Assembly (NCBI GenBank): GCA_015501585.1
Contig: JADNRY010000132.1
Coordinates: 62,001-126,000 of the forward strand
DNA: 64,000 bases
Direction: 5' to 3'
Source of the DNA: Rhodocollybia butyracea
Taxonomy: Eukaryota; Basidiomycota; Agaricomycetes; Agaricales; Omphalotaceae
Program-made: the position numbers and the translations under genes
In this document: piece by piece, positions 1-12,156 of the stretch
Layout: every line of letters starts with the position of its first letter
Position numbering within the stretch: position 1 is the stretch's first letter
Notes under the pieces: model-generated
The model's database searches: none
Seen by the model: the letters and a program-made list of their open reading frames with translations, nothing else
What the model was told of the DNA's origin: nothing

Positions 1-339
1 GCGAAGAGTGATGCTGATAGCGGCATTGCAAAACTCTCTGTACAGCCCCTCAAATGCGCCTTACATCCTCGGTCTCCCATCTTATGTCCAGAACCGTGGT
101 GGCTCATCATCGGCTTTGGTACAAAACCTCGCGCCATTCGCTTTGACAATGTAACTCCTCACATTATAGGCTTTTGTCTCGGAACTACTGACGGCAAATC
201 CAAGTTAACGTTCGAGCCCATTAATGCTTGCGAGATTAATGTTGTGGAGAACTGCGGCAGCCCTCCTACCAGTTTCTTTGAATTTTCAAGAACCACCTTC
301 GAACACTGGTTAATCCGATGGCAATGTTCTGTCACCCAA

Positions 340-480
340 AGGTGATATCTAAAACTGCGCACACTGACAGACTACGTTGATATCTTGTTCGTTTGCGGCG
401 CTGGTGGGGTCTGGGATAGTATCTTCAAGAGGTCATGGAATATTGTCACGTCCGGGAAGTCATTTATCTCGGGGATCAGA
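340..480 (+). pseudogene. Aldo-keto reductase (aryl-alcohol dehydrogenase-like) scrap
   Basis: About 130 bases align by eye with the better-preserved aldo-keto reductase pseudogene at 34815-34945: the stretch coding for the YIDILYMHWWDWD region and the following VIYLG strand is recognisable but broken by small insertions and substitutions. No reading frame survives. The rest of 1-340 and 480-930 shows no gene I can support. Seen: nucleotide similarity. Inferred: a decayed family member. Confidence 0.55.
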
Positions 481-928
481 TTCCTGCTTCAATGGGGCGT
501 CATGCACACTAATGAGTTGCAAAAGACCATGGGAGGACAGCTTAATTTGTTGTTTATCAAGTGCATATCTTCCCTTTCCCGCATATCAGCCTACTTTTCG
601 GAGCGCGAAGGCCGCAGGGAAGCGTTTCTGTTTAGTTGCCAGTGATGATCCACCATCTTCAGCTACCACTTACAAACGACCTAATCCCTCTCAACCTGGT
701 CAATATGTTCGCCCACTCCAGATAGATGTGCCAATTTGGCACAAGTGGCATGGAGAGCAAGAAGTGCTGGATCTGGGAGCAGTGGGATCGAGGGATCTGG
801 CGTGGTGAAAGTGGTGATTAGCGACCGGTCACGCAGGTAGACCTCATATGGACCACAGAGATGTTTAGTCTCGTAACAATGGGGAGTGTTCTATAGGCAC
901 CTCAGTAAATAAGAAGAAGATAATACAG

Positions 929-1877
929 TCAACTCGGCGTCGCTTTGAACCAAAGCATTGATCGATTAAAGTAGTAGTGTATGGGCTTGAGCAATGTTAT
1001 GATATTGTCCAGCGAGCGTGCTCTGACTCCGTTGATTGTGTACCCAAAACGCTCAAGGACAGCAAAAACTGACGAGGCATAGTCTCTCTGTAATGGAATA
1101 CCTAAAACGAACGCAAGAATAATAGGACGAAGAAACATACCTTCAATCCGGAAAGTTTGAGATACGCACCTGGTATGATATGCGCGCAATGTGTAGGCCC
1201 GCAACAAGATCGCTCGAGTTCTGTCGTGTCTGGATAATCCTTGTGGTAACCCCGCAAAGAGTATTCGTAGTCGAAAACCTTAGTCACAAGACGCCGGTAT
1301 CCATCCCGGAAGAGAGCCTAATTGTGCTGTCGGACGGACATGGCAGTAACAGGAGGAAGTTACTCTCACTCGTTTTTTAACTTCCTGGTGGGTTTCCGGA
1401 ACTTGGTGCATCTCGTCTTTGGCTACTTTCTTACGAGCGTCGAAAGTGGACAGGCTGTGATGGCTAGAAAGGACAGCAGTTCGTGGGCCTTTATTTTTCT
1501 TGACTAGACGGACAGAGTCGGATACGCATTGTCAGTCCGCTCACATTTGAGATACAAACTGATACAAAAGACTTACACGGACGAATGAAGAATTCTATAT
1601 ACATGTCTCGGAGTTCATAAAGCCCTGTATGACTGGCGCATGATACAATTGTACGGACGACCTCTGCACGCACAGTATCGGTGGGAGCAAGAAGAAGGAT
1701 AAAACCAAGAACTCGGGCTCGAATGAGTTTATCCTTGTCTTCAAGCACAGATTGCTGGAAATTGAATATGGTTGTGTATGCGCTGAGATGATTTGGAGTT
1801 CTAAGTTTGTGCTGCACATCTTTAGGAGGAGGAAGAAGCCCTGGAGACAGTCCTTCGATAGTTATTGGTAAAACCAT
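929..1877 (-). CDS. HNH-nuclease-like fungal protein, 4 exons, 251 aa
   Basis: Exons on the minus strand are 1877-1577, 1503-1370, 1317-1170 and 1101-929; all three introns are GT-AG and join in frame. The N-terminus (MVLPITIEG, then a helical block ending FIRPFKKNKG) leads to RDGYRRLVT and the CAHIIPG motif, the histidine motif of the HNH-like domain common in agaricomycete proteins of unknown role. It is followed by a conserved LERFGYTI...NIITL...HYYF block typical of that family. The protein stops after KATPS, shorter than relatives I know, so the C-terminus may be truncated. It runs divergently from the downstream NLR. A partial duplicate of exon 1 lies at 17107-17385. Nuclease activity is not shown. 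Confidence 0.6.
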
Positions 1878-1929
1878 TAGTACCGGCCCGGGGCCGTTGA
1901 TGGATGGGCGCCGGGCGCTCATTGTCGAT

Positions 1930-4560
1930 CAGACGCCCATCGTCTTTCTCTCTCTCTCTCTCTCGGCTTCCAGTTTTGCTCGCCATGACTGGCCCACAGC
2001 GACTGGAAAACAACAACAAATGGAGGCTTAAACTGGGCTATCCCAAGTCCCAAGGTGGCTGGTACGCTCACTCGCTTGCTTCAAATTTCAAACCTAACAC
2101 TCTTCAATACTCCAGTAACAAACAATATGGTCTGACTCGCAATAAAACTCGGCAATTCTCAGATCAGACACGCCAGTAAATCTCTCTATCAGCAGTTTCC
2201 CAGGATACCCTCACCGACTTGTCCCAAACAGCGACATTCTCTATAACCAGTTACATGTAACAGTTCAGGCCAAAGTGGCTTGGCCAAGAACAATGGCGCC
2301 TCCTATTCCATGATACAACAGCACGTCTCAAGAGCAAAGACCTGCTAGTGTTGAATGTTGAATGTTGAACGTTGAGATATGACCAAGGTGATACGAAGAG
2401 GTGATTTGGCAGGCGGTGAGTTGTATTCAAGCTTCCAATATTCTAGGTATTGATTTGAGATTCTTTGTAGCAGACGATCGCTTTTTCCTTCTCACTATCC
2501 GAAACGGGACTCAGCTGTTAGTTCAATATCCGAAGAGTTGAATCTACTGTTGAGGTTTCAAATCATATGCCGTACCAGATACTAGATACGTCGACGTTAT
2601 ATCGACCAGTTATACACGTTCTCATTTCTATTACGGCTTGATATTTTCAAGTAGCGCAACGCGTTTCCATGTGCTCCAGTTTTTACAATGTAAATTCCAT
2701 TGGCTACCTGTAGTCTCGGACATCAGGCACCAGAATTTTTGAGAGCGAAGAAAATCGGTTACTCGTGGGATGGCTATATATATTATGTGTGAGAGTTCGT
2801 ACATACGAATCTTCGGTAGTCCTGATCATTATCCATAGGTTTAGCCATTCATCGACACTACAATCAGCTGGCTTTTAGGTCCTACGACGCCACGAGTTTT
2901 TGTGCTTACGTTGTTGTTTTCGCCATTGTACTGAGAAACTGAGCGGCCACTGAGATAAGAAATGTGAATACACCTATCAAACATAACAACGACATACTCG
3001 CTATAGCTAGGTACATCGTATGAGCTACCGAGGGTATTCGCTTCAAGCTCAGCAACTACAGTTTGTAAGCCGGAAAAACAGTGGCAAAAATCCCAAGACG
3101 GTGCCAGTGGCAATAGATCCGCTGATCCATTTTCGGGTGAGGATATGCTGGAGAGGGTGCGAGCATGTAAGGCAGCTTCGATGCGCACAGCATGCTTACC
3201 GAGTCCGAAGGCGGAGGCAGCGTCATTTTCTAGTTTCAGAGATGTTTCGTAGTACTCAAGTATAAATGTCCCATCCTGAACCCGTCAAAACAAAACCAAG
3301 GAATGGCTGCAGAGCTGTTGAGCGCATTTCCGCGTTGGTAACTGAAGAACAACGAGTGTAAAACGTCAAATCAATGGAAGGATTCCAGAACTGAAGGAAT
3401 AACGAACGGGTACGAGTCTGCCCAAATCTTTCTGCTACTCGAACACAGGAAGATTTGAGTCCCGAAAACGGTACTTTTGAAGATGTTGTGAGCTTCAGAG
3501 CTCTGCTGGAGTTTCGGCTCGAATCCGGTTTGCAGTCGCTCCGCACAGGTGATCATGCGGAGTTTCCGTGCATGCAGTAATCTGGTGCCACCGTGGTAGG
3601 TTGGGAGGGTTTAGTATCGTTCAAGCAAGCCGTCCGCATCAGGAGCTTTCGAGTGGTTTTTTATGTTACATGTTTTATATGTTGCGAGTGTACAAATGGG
3701 CTGGAAGGAGGAATCGAGGCGACTCAATTTGTCACCATTCGTAGGCTTGTAGAAAATCTAAATCAGGCGTGAAAGGCCTGGCTGCAATGTTTTATAGTCA
3801 TGAAAGGATTCTGGAGATGGTTTCCATCCGACCAGGATTCGGGCTCGAGCGCTGAGGACAAATATTGATCAGACTCCAATGTAAGAGCTGGCGAGTAGTA
3901 CCACGTACCGTGCGCGCCTAGCAGCAAGTCGAATGATTAACCAAATCTATCACCTCGTAGCACAACTAATCTCCAGGGTTCAGATCGTTCTTCAGGTCTT
4001 CAGGCGCGCGCGCTTGCATAGTGGCTGCTGAACAGCTTTGTTGTGATCAGGACACCAGCTGGGTGAAGGCACTTGTGTGTCGGTTTCTTGTAATAGCAGT
4101 GACAGTATCCAGGAGGAGGAGGAGAATTTCATTACATGGCATGGTCCATGTGCTGAACGCCGGAACCATTAGGAGAGGAGTAGACGAGCTTGCAACTAAG
4201 GTGCTATAGATCCACCCGCCTCATCAATGGCTAGAAATACCACAAACTCCCTATATATTTTACTACATACATCTTTCTCGCAATACGGAATCTGACTCCT
4301 GAGTTTGTCGTGGGAATTGTGCACATGAGCGTTAGGTAGACTGTACAGCTGTTACATATGACCTGTCACAGTACGAGAACTTTTTTTTGAAGAGGTGCTT
4401 TTCCATGGTAGGAAAAAAGACATGATAAGGATGTATTTATTCGTGATTTATTGGTTCAATGATTTCGAGTTAAAGGATTCGTATGCATATGTATGTGGCT
4501 TGGTAGGTTAGAGGAAAGGAACACGGGGGCGATTGAGGCACGTGTTGCCGTAAACGTGTC
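1930..4560. other. Intergenic region between HNH-like gene and NLR, part of the duplicated block
   Basis: The region holds a short CT microsatellite near 1951-1969. Several segments are recognisable again at 17450-19500 with about 15 kb offset. Open frames on both strands around 2841-3556 do not keep the same frame in the second copy, so I do not call a gene. The last 600 bases, ending at the NLR start, resemble the second copy closely and probably contain the NLR promoter. Confidence 0.5.
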
Positions 4561-4614
4561 ACGTCTCAGATCCCAGTTCGTTGACTGCAACCGCCATCAT
4601 CGTCGATTTTTGAT

Positions 4615-7600
4615 ATGAAACGTACTCGAAGGTCGTCCTCTGTAGAAGATTCTACTGCGACTCCGAAAAGGCTGCGAGGTTCAGAAAGTGAAGAGTGTAA
4701 GTTGCCGCTGAACTTGGTTGCGCAATGTTCATTCAATGCATCCCTATAGCAAATGTATCCATATTCTCGGGTGCATCCAACTTCGGCATACATGGAGGAT
4801 CCTTTACAAATGTCGCACGGGATAACAACATTAGTGGGCTCCTCATACTGTTTCAATTAAATAAAATCGTTGATCACATTCATTTGAAAGCCACAAATAT
4901 CCACAATTATCACGGTTGGAGTAGGTTTATCTATACAGATTTCATGATTTAAAAAAGTGACAGCTCAAACAAAGATATTTTGAAAATCCGTGATTGGTTA
5001 AAGGCTCCAGATCCTTCTACCAATTTTGTGGCAGCATGCAACAAGAAGATACCTGGCACTGGAGAGTGGATACTTTCACATGAACATTTTGTTAAATGGC
5101 GAAAGGATAAATCTGGGCTCTTATGGATACATGGCAAAGGTAAATCACTCCTGTATGGTGTATCTCAATCTAAACATAGTGGATCTAGTGGGTTCAGGCA
5201 AAACATTTCTTTCGTATGCAGGCAACATTGAAATCATGTTATGTTTCATCTTTCTCATGTAATTTTTTAGGGCAACCATCATCAGAGAGCTACAGGATAA
5301 TCCAACATCACTGTGTTGCTACTATTACTTTGACAACCGTGATAACTCACAGACCAAGACTAATGCTCAGGGTCTGATTCGGTCACTTCTGCTCCAGATG
5401 GCCGCAAGCAGTGCAGGAATCCATCCTGCTCTACATGAGTTATACATGAAGTGCAGCCAGGGCATTATGGAGCCCACTATGGCAGATTTAAGCGCCACTC
5501 TGGTGGTTGTTTCCAAAGACTTAGGTCCAGTATACCTTGTGCTGGATGCCATGGATGAATGTAATGAGCCATCAGATGTTTTCAAGTACCTTGCTCATGC
5601 TAGAGGAAACCTCTGCATAGCTGTAACCAGTCGATATGTTGCAGAGACCAGCTATGTTGCCACAGACAGCATTTACCTTCATTTGGCACAAGATGCTTTT
5701 CATGATGATGTTACTAAATATCTCCAGGACAAGCTGAGCCATCGGACACTCAAACCAGAACTGTTCAAAGAAATAGTTGATTATTTGACTGAAGGCGCTC
5801 AGGGACAGTAAGTAACCTTGATTCTGGACTTCAAGTTGATGGGTGGCGCTAATTTGAAACTGTCAAGATTCCGTTGGGTTGACTGCCAAGTAACTGTCTT
5901 GCAAAGATGTAAAACTCCCAAAGCCATCAGGGATGCCTTGAAAAAGTTGCCCAAAACCCTGGAGGAAACTTACACTGCGGCCATTACAAGAACAAGAGAA
6001 AGTGAACATGTACATGATGCAGAAAAACTTCTTATGTGGCTGGTTTATGCCTTTGAATCACTATCAATCATCCAGGTCGCAGAGATTCTGGCCATAGATT
6101 TGGATGCTCAAATATTTGATCCTGAAGCTCTGTCATTGGAGCTTGATGATGGAATTTATGATATCTTGGATTCCACTTTGATCACTGTCAGTCAGGACAA
6201 AATTGTACAACTTGGACACAATTCTGTGAAAGAGTTTCTGACCCAAACCCATGCTGAAGTGCACATGAGCAGACTGTTTCAGATTAATGAGCCCTTGGCC
6301 CATTCCATTATATGTCAAATGTGCCTTGTCTATCTATTGCAGTTTGACTCAGAGAAGATTGATGACTTTTGGCAAGGCTATCCTTTGAGAGAATATGCTG
6401 CAATCCATTGGCCATCCCATATGAGGAGGTTAGGAGAAGAAATCCCTGAATTCAAGCCTGCCAGAGACCTAGCCATTACACTCTTGGAGAGTAGCAGCCA
6501 ACTGCCATATGTGAATTGGATTACAATATATGACCAACATGATGGAATAGATATACCAAGGTGGAATCAAAGAGACATACCAAGGAAAAGACCATCTTCA
6601 CTGTATTATATGAGTTTGCTTGGTGTGGTATCTTGTGTTAAGTATTTACTTGCAGGAGACAAGTGCAGTGTAAATGTGGAAGGGGGACACTATGGGACTG
6701 CACTCCAGGCAGCTGCCTCCAGGGGAAACAAGGATATTGTTCAGCTTCTGTTGGAACACAATGCAGATGTAAATACTCAAGGGGGACATTATGGGAGTGC
6801 ACTCCAGGCAGCAGCCATTAGGGGGATAATGATATTTGCATGCTTCTTCTTGAGCATAAAGCAGATGTCAATACTCAAGGGGGACACTATGGAGTTCACT
6901 CCAGGCAGCAGCCAGTAGAGGAAACAAGGATATTGTTCAGCTTCTTCTGAAGCACAAGGCCGATGTCAATACCCAAGGGCCTGGAGAATATGGGAGTGCA
7001 CTCCAGGTATCTGCCAGTGCAAACAACAAAGATATTGTGCAGCTTCTTTTGGAGCACAATGCAGATGTTAATGCCCAAGGTGGTCATTATGGTAGTGCAC
7101 TCCAGACAGCTGCCAAGGCGGGAAGTAAGGGTATTGTACAGCTTCTTTTGGAGCACAAGGCAGATATAAATGCCCAAGATTGGAAGTCTAGGACTGCACT
7201 CCATGGAGCAGTCACCGGAGGGCACAAGGAAGTTGTTGAAGTTCTTCTTGTGCACAAGGCAGATGTAAATGCTCAAGGGGGATATGATGGCAGTGCACTT
7301 CAGGTAGCAGCCAGTATGGGAAACAAGGATATTGTTCAGCTTCTTCTGAAGCACAATGCTGATGTCAATGCCCAAGGGCAGAAATATGGGAGTGCACTCC
7401 AGGCAGCTGCCTCCAGAGAAGACAACAAAGATATTGTCCAGCTTCTTCTGGAGCACAATGCAGATGTTAATGCCAAAGGTGGAGAGTATGGGACTGCCCT
7501 CCAGGCAGCAGCTTCTAATGGAAGCCAGGATGTTGTCCAGCTTCTTCTGAAACACCAGGCAGATGTGAATGCCCCAGGGGGGGACTATATTGGGAGTGCA

Positions 7601-8679
7601 ATCCAGGAAGCTGCTGCGCATGGACACAAGGACATTGTCTTGCTTCTTCTGGAGAACAATGCTGATGTAAATGCCCAAGATGGAAAATATGGGAGTCCAC
7701 TCCAGGCAGCTGCCCATAATGGATATGAAGAAATTGTCCAACTTCTTCTGGAGCACAAGGCAGATGTAAATGTTCAAGGTGGGGACTATGGAACTGTGCT
7801 CTATGCCGCTATCATTGGGGGAAGCATGGCTATTGTGCAGCTTCTTGTGGAACGCAAGGCAGATGTAAATGCCCAACATGCAGACCATGAGACTGCACTA
7901 CAGTCTGTTGCAGCATGGGGAAATTATGATATGTGCCAGCTTCTTCTGGAGCACAACGCAGATGTAAATGCCCAAGGTGGGGAGTTTGGGAGTGCACTCC
8001 AGGCAGCTGTATCCTGGGGAAACAAGGATATTGTCCAGCTTCTTCTGGACCACAATGCTGATGTAAATGCTCCTGCAGGATATCATGGGAGTGCAGTCCA
8101 GGCAGCAGCCAGTGCTGGACACAAGGATATTGTACAGCTTCTTCTGGGGCACAAAGCAGATGTAAACATGCAAGGTGGGGCATTTGGGAGTGCACTCCAG
8201 GCGGCAACCTTTTGGGAATACAAGGATATTGTGCAGCTTCTTCTGGAGCACAAGGCAGATGTAAATCTGCAGGGGGAGATGATGGGAGTGCACTTCAGAT
8301 AGCAGCCAGCAAAGGAAATGTAGACATCGTCCTGCTTCTTCTGCAGTACAATGCTGATGTAAATGGCCAAGGGGGACATTATGAAAGTGCACTCCAGGCA
8401 GCAGTCAGTAGGGGAAAAAAGGATATTGTGCAGCTTCTTTTGGAGCACAAAGCAGATGTAAATACCCAAGGTGGGGAGTTTGGGAGTGCACTCCAGGCAG
8501 CTGTCTCCTGGGGAAACAAGGATTTTGTCCAGATTCTTCTGGACCACAGCGCTGATGTAAATGGCCATGGGGGACCTTATGGAAGTGCACTCCAGGCAGC
8601 TATTGAATGTGGAAACCAGGATATTATCCACCTTCTTTTGGCCCATAATGGAGATGCAGATGCACACAGGGGTGAATAA
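4615..8679 (+). CDS. NACHT-ankyrin NLR protein (copy 1), frame-disrupted tail
   Basis: Exons are 4615-4696, 4750 to about 4826 or 4912 (donor uncertain), 4975-5139, 5189-5213, 5271-5807 and 5868 onward; introns are 49-60 bp. A short basic start is followed by a FSGASNFGIHGG block seen upstream of many basidiomycete NACHT domains, then IRDWLKAPDPSTN, the Walker A GKVGSGKT (rebuilt only by splicing), Walker B VYLVLDAMDE and a TSR sensor. About 19 ankyrin repeats of 33 residues start near 6675. Known role of the family: STAND NTPases thought to act in non-self recognition and regulated cell death. Three 1-base losses in G runs (about 6822, 6891 and 8272) break the ankyrin frame, so the protein is broken or the assembly has errors here. 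The stop is at 8677. Confidence 0.8.
6675..8670 (+). repeat. Ankyrin-coding tandem repeat array, about 99-bp unit
   Basis: Around 19 copies of a ~99-base unit encode HYGSALQAAASRG-like ankyrin repeats with the DIVQLLLEHNADVNAQGG consensus. The units are very alike at DNA level, including synonymous sites, which points to recent expansion or gene conversion. The repetition creates long shadow frames on the other strand and in other phases. Confidence 0.9.
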
Positions 8680-9180
8680 TAAATATGGAGGTATCCTTCA
8701 GACTACTTCCAGCAGTGAACACAAAAATGTTGTCCCTTAGCCTGTTGCTAGAGTACTGGTCTATATCATATTTCTAGTTCGGAATTCTAGTTCTTTTAAA
8801 TACATCAGAAAAATGTCTTGCGAAGAGGACTGACCCAAATGTGGAACAAAGACTTGTGGGAACTGAAGTCTTGAGCAGTAAGCATTTTGAAAGTGAGTCT
8901 TTAACAGAGCATTTGATGTTTCATTTACAGGAATAAATAGATCTCCTGTGCATAATGCTTACAATGGTCTATCAATCATTATGCACAATGTATCTGCTTC
9001 TGTAGCAATATGACCAAACAGATTGGGTTCAGGAGCACAATAGGGACTCTGAGGAGGGCTTACCCTACCATTTATGGTCACAGGCATGAGTATACAGCCC
9101 ACGTTTGCCACTGTGGACCTTAAAGATGGACACGAGTCCAAGAGAGGCCCGGGTGGTGAACCCGTGATATCAGGTCGATA
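8680..9180. other. Gap between NLR and DIRS-like element
   Basis: AT-rich 3' flank of the NLR. I see no gene or repeat that I can support. Confidence 0.4.
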
Positions 9181-9364
9181 TTTCTTCTAATCAACCAGGC
9201 GTTGTTTTTGACGCTTCTCTGGTGGAATCACGAGAATGTAGCAGGACACGGGTACAGCCCTGACGCAGCGGCTGCACCCTGGAAAGACATAGATTGACAA
9301 ACAACGGAATGGGTAAAAGGCTAAAAAGATGAAGATAGAGTGATGATGATGAGGAGGTGTGAAG

Positions 9365-10526
9365 TCAAGAGGCTTGCCGAGTGAAGATCAAGGCGGTCAA
9401 CAGCACAGGATGTGTGCGGATGTAGATCTTGAATGATTCTGATGCCCAGCGTCCCGTCGCCTGAATAAGCTCAGCCGGGACACCTAAAGAAGCCAACCAA
9501 GTTGCGCCACCAGAACGGAGAGAGTGACCTGCAACATTGTCATTGAAAAAGGTTTGTAGGCGGCGAAGAAACCAAGATCGTGTGGGGACAGACCCATCCA
9601 AGCGTACCCATAAATGCGGTAAGCCAGGAAATCGACGGTCACGTTCACGAACGTACTGGGAAACGATGCGCACAGTGTCGTCTCTGTCATCGGAAGAGTT
9701 AATAATTACTTTGTTCCCTTCAAAAGTACGGTCTGCTTTGTGGGTAGGAAGATTAAATTTGAGGTGATTGCTGTCAATCACCAGGGATGACCGCAAAGTC
9801 ACCTTGCAAAAATCTTGGAAATCCTTCCTATCCGGGAAGACCAATTCACCCAAATGCATAAGCGCAAAAAATCCAACAAATAAGATAGCGAGGAAAAGCA
9901 AGTCGTCAAAGCTTGCTGAGGGATGGAGTTTGTCAAATGTTTCTGTGAGTTTGCTTTGACGTAATGGGCGCTTTCTCAAGGCAGCAGATGCATGAAGCTT
10001 TTTGCATCCTTTCAGAGTATGCTTGACAATAGGATGAATGCAGTTTTTTTTGAATATCAGGGTAAAAAACCTCAAGCTGGTTGCATATCCCCGAAAGATA
10101 AGAGGATACTAATTTCGGTTTGATAAAGTGACACATATACGTGATGTAGAAAGAGAGGGTGTCTGGACTCGGATCGAGTGGAAAGTCATGATTGGAGCAA
10201 AAATGGACATAAGATTGAACTGCCGAAGAGTAAGTTGCCCGAGAAGAAGGTTCAAGGACGCTTCCGAGAGCTACTGAACGTTCATGAAGTAAACGCTCTC
10301 GGCTCCAGACATCACAAACCGGTTGTCTGGAGGAAGAAGTGGTGTGTTCATTTCTCTTCTGCCCCCAGCACCAATTGAGGGGGTGTAAAACTGGAGATTT
10401 CCATGCTCGGCGCAAGCTGAGAGATCCGGGTATAGTCAAAACGAGAAAGGGCATCGGCAATACTGTTGTCCTTGCCTGGGAGATGAACAACGCGCAATTG
10501 AACATTAGCACGGATTGAATGTTCAA
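9365..10526 (-). pseudogene. Tyrosine recombinase of the DIRS-like element, one frameshift
   Basis: The N-terminal SAM-like part (SSRATYSSAVQSYVHFC) and the C-terminal catalytic part are in two frames, joined at a run of eight T (about 10042-10049, an A run on the coding strand); removing one base would restore QKNCIHP. The catalytic part shows the H-x-x-R box in AGHSLRSGG, the GRWASESF segment and the tyrosine in FKIYIRTHP, with an upstream arginine in the VTLRSSL region. The 5' part overlaps the end of the RT frame by about 180 bases, as in other DIRS elements. Its known role is to integrate circular cDNA without target duplication. Confidence 0.75.
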
Positions 10527-11910
10527 TAGCTGTGATTAAAAGGGAATTGTATAGTTGTTTTGCCTTCAAAGAGTTGAACATATTGACGGTGTTCATGTTG
10601 TCAGTGAACAGCATGAGACGGCGGAACAATGGATAAGATTCAATGGCGTGTAACAAAGCCGACACAATGGTGAGTGCCTCAAAATAAAAAATAGGTTGTT
10701 CTGAGTTGTCAAGGATTGCACATTGGTAGCCCAACATTGCGCCGCCAAGCATAAACCAGAATCCCATTCCTGATGGACACCTGTCAGCAAACAAGAACAA
10801 ATCTGCCTGTTCTTCACCCCACTCCTCGGCTTCCAGCATTCTAACGCCATCTAAAACCTCCAGTTTCTCCGCAAACCATAACGGCTCTCGGCACACGGCT
10901 TTATTCACCCAAATTCTCTGGTCTGGCTTTTCCTTCCCAGCCATTTTCTCATACAATGCAGAAAGGCCTGGACGAAGAAGCAGGTACACATTCAAGGACC
11001 AATTTATCCAACCAGCTAAATGCTGATACTCCTTTAGTGTCCAACGGTTACCTAGCCTTGCAAACTTTTGAATCACATTGACTAGGTCTGACCTGGCTTC
11101 GGGAGCCATCGTTATTGTCATGTCATTTGGGTTGACATCAAAATCAACGATCTGTAGAGTATAGTCCCAAAGCTGCTTTGGTTTTTCATGCGGAATACCC
11201 AGCTCATCCCAAAGTTGGAGCAACCTGGTCTGTTTTGCAGGGTAAAAATTGTTGTATGGTGCGTAATATGTGAAATTGTCATCAAATTCCCAGCTAAAAT
11301 TATCGTCTACATAGGCGAGCAAATCCGCGAGCAGCTTCACATAGACTGCAATCCAGACTACCAATGCCATAAAGGTACCCCACAAACCGCCGCCATCTTG
11401 ACTACCAAAGTTGTTACACCGGTCAATATGAAATTCATCCGCAATCTTTACCACTTGATGCATCTGCCAGCGAGGGTCCATGGGGATGCGACGATATGCT
11501 GCAGCAATGTCAGACTTGAACAAAACCAACCGCCTATGACACCCGTATATGCGACAAACACAGAGGAGGATTGCACCCAAGTCATGTAAGTCATCCAACT
11601 TAACAGCTACGTCTTTCCGATTGATGAAGGAATTCAGTGGGAATGGCTCTGCACTATGGTTCACGGCCAAGCGAAACTTGTCGGAATGTGGTTTAGGCAC
11701 GACAACCACTGGGACTGATTGCATACCAGGTAACAAGAAGGGGAAACCAGGTGAGAAACATTGTTCTTGAATTTCTTTGTCCCGTTGTTCACATGCAAAA
11801 GCGATGTGTTTAGGATCACAAAGTTCATAAGAACGGTCAAGTGTAGTTGGAACTGTAGGATCATCTGTCATAGCTCGAGGCCAAAACCCTTGCCGCAAAC
11901 CTGTAACCAT
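10348..11910 (-). CDS. Reverse transcriptase-RNase H of DIRS-like element
   Basis: One frame of 520 codons. Fingers/palm motifs include PVVVVPKPHSDKFRL, LFKSDIAAAYRRIP and the catalytic LLAYVDDNFSW. The connection and an RNase H-like fold follow, with FADRCPSGMGFW, FEALTIVSALL, LFTDNMNTVNMF and LPGKDNSIADALSRF carrying the acidic residues. There is no protease or integrase on the same frame. The 3' end overlaps the recombinase frame. The start is uncertain because the region between gag and RT (11911-12157) has no clear initiator. Confidence 0.85.
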   Translation of the reverse strand: MVTGLRQGFWPRAMTDDPTVPTTLDRSYELCDPKHIAFACEQRDKEIQEQCFSPGFPFLLPGMQSVPVVVVPKPHSDKFRLAVNHSAEPFPLNSFINRKDVAVKLDDLHDLGAILLCVCRIYGCHRRLVLFKSDIAAAYRRIPMDPRWQMHQVVKIADEFHIDRCNNFGSQDGGGLWGTFMALVVWIAVYVKLLADLLAYVDDNFSWEFDDNFTYYAPYNNFYPAKQTRLLQLWDELGIPHEKPKQLWDYTLQIVDFDVNPNDMTITMAPEARSDLVNVIQKFARLGNRWTLKEYQHLAGWINWSLNVYLLLRPGLSALYEKMAGKEKPDQRIWVNKAVCREPLWFAEKLEVLDGVRMLEAEEWGEEQADLFLFADRCPSGMGFWFMLGGAMLGYQCAILDNSEQPIFYFEALTIVSALLHAIESYPLFRRLMLFTDNMNTVNMFNSLKAKQLYNSLLITAIEHSIRANVQLRVVHLPGKDNSIADALSRFDYTRISQLAPSMEISSFTPPQLVLGAEEK

Positions 11911-12156
11911 GGATTGGACGAGAGGGAAATTTGGGTGAGAACGAAGGAGAAATTAAACGGTCTACGTTGACAGGTGTAGTGATTCGGAAAAGATGTGGAT
12001 TCTGTTTTATAGTATTCAACACAACGTCGTTTAGCACTTCATTAGCAGGGGGACAAGGTAAGGGAGGAAGTGAAAAGCAGTGATAACCTATGTGTTGGAT
12101 TGTCTGAACTATCCCATAAAAGAGACCGCGCAAAACAAGGACAACAAGATGAGCGC

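Noticed and set aside
2841..3556. Minus-strand frames as a gene between HNH-like gene and NLR
   Set aside because: The duplicate at 18237-18971 does not preserve the frame and no family motif is recognised.
6896..8667. Long minus-strand open frames opposite the ankyrin array (up to 330 codons)
   Set aside because: They are periodic by-products of the repeats; the plus strand gives a clear ankyrin protein.
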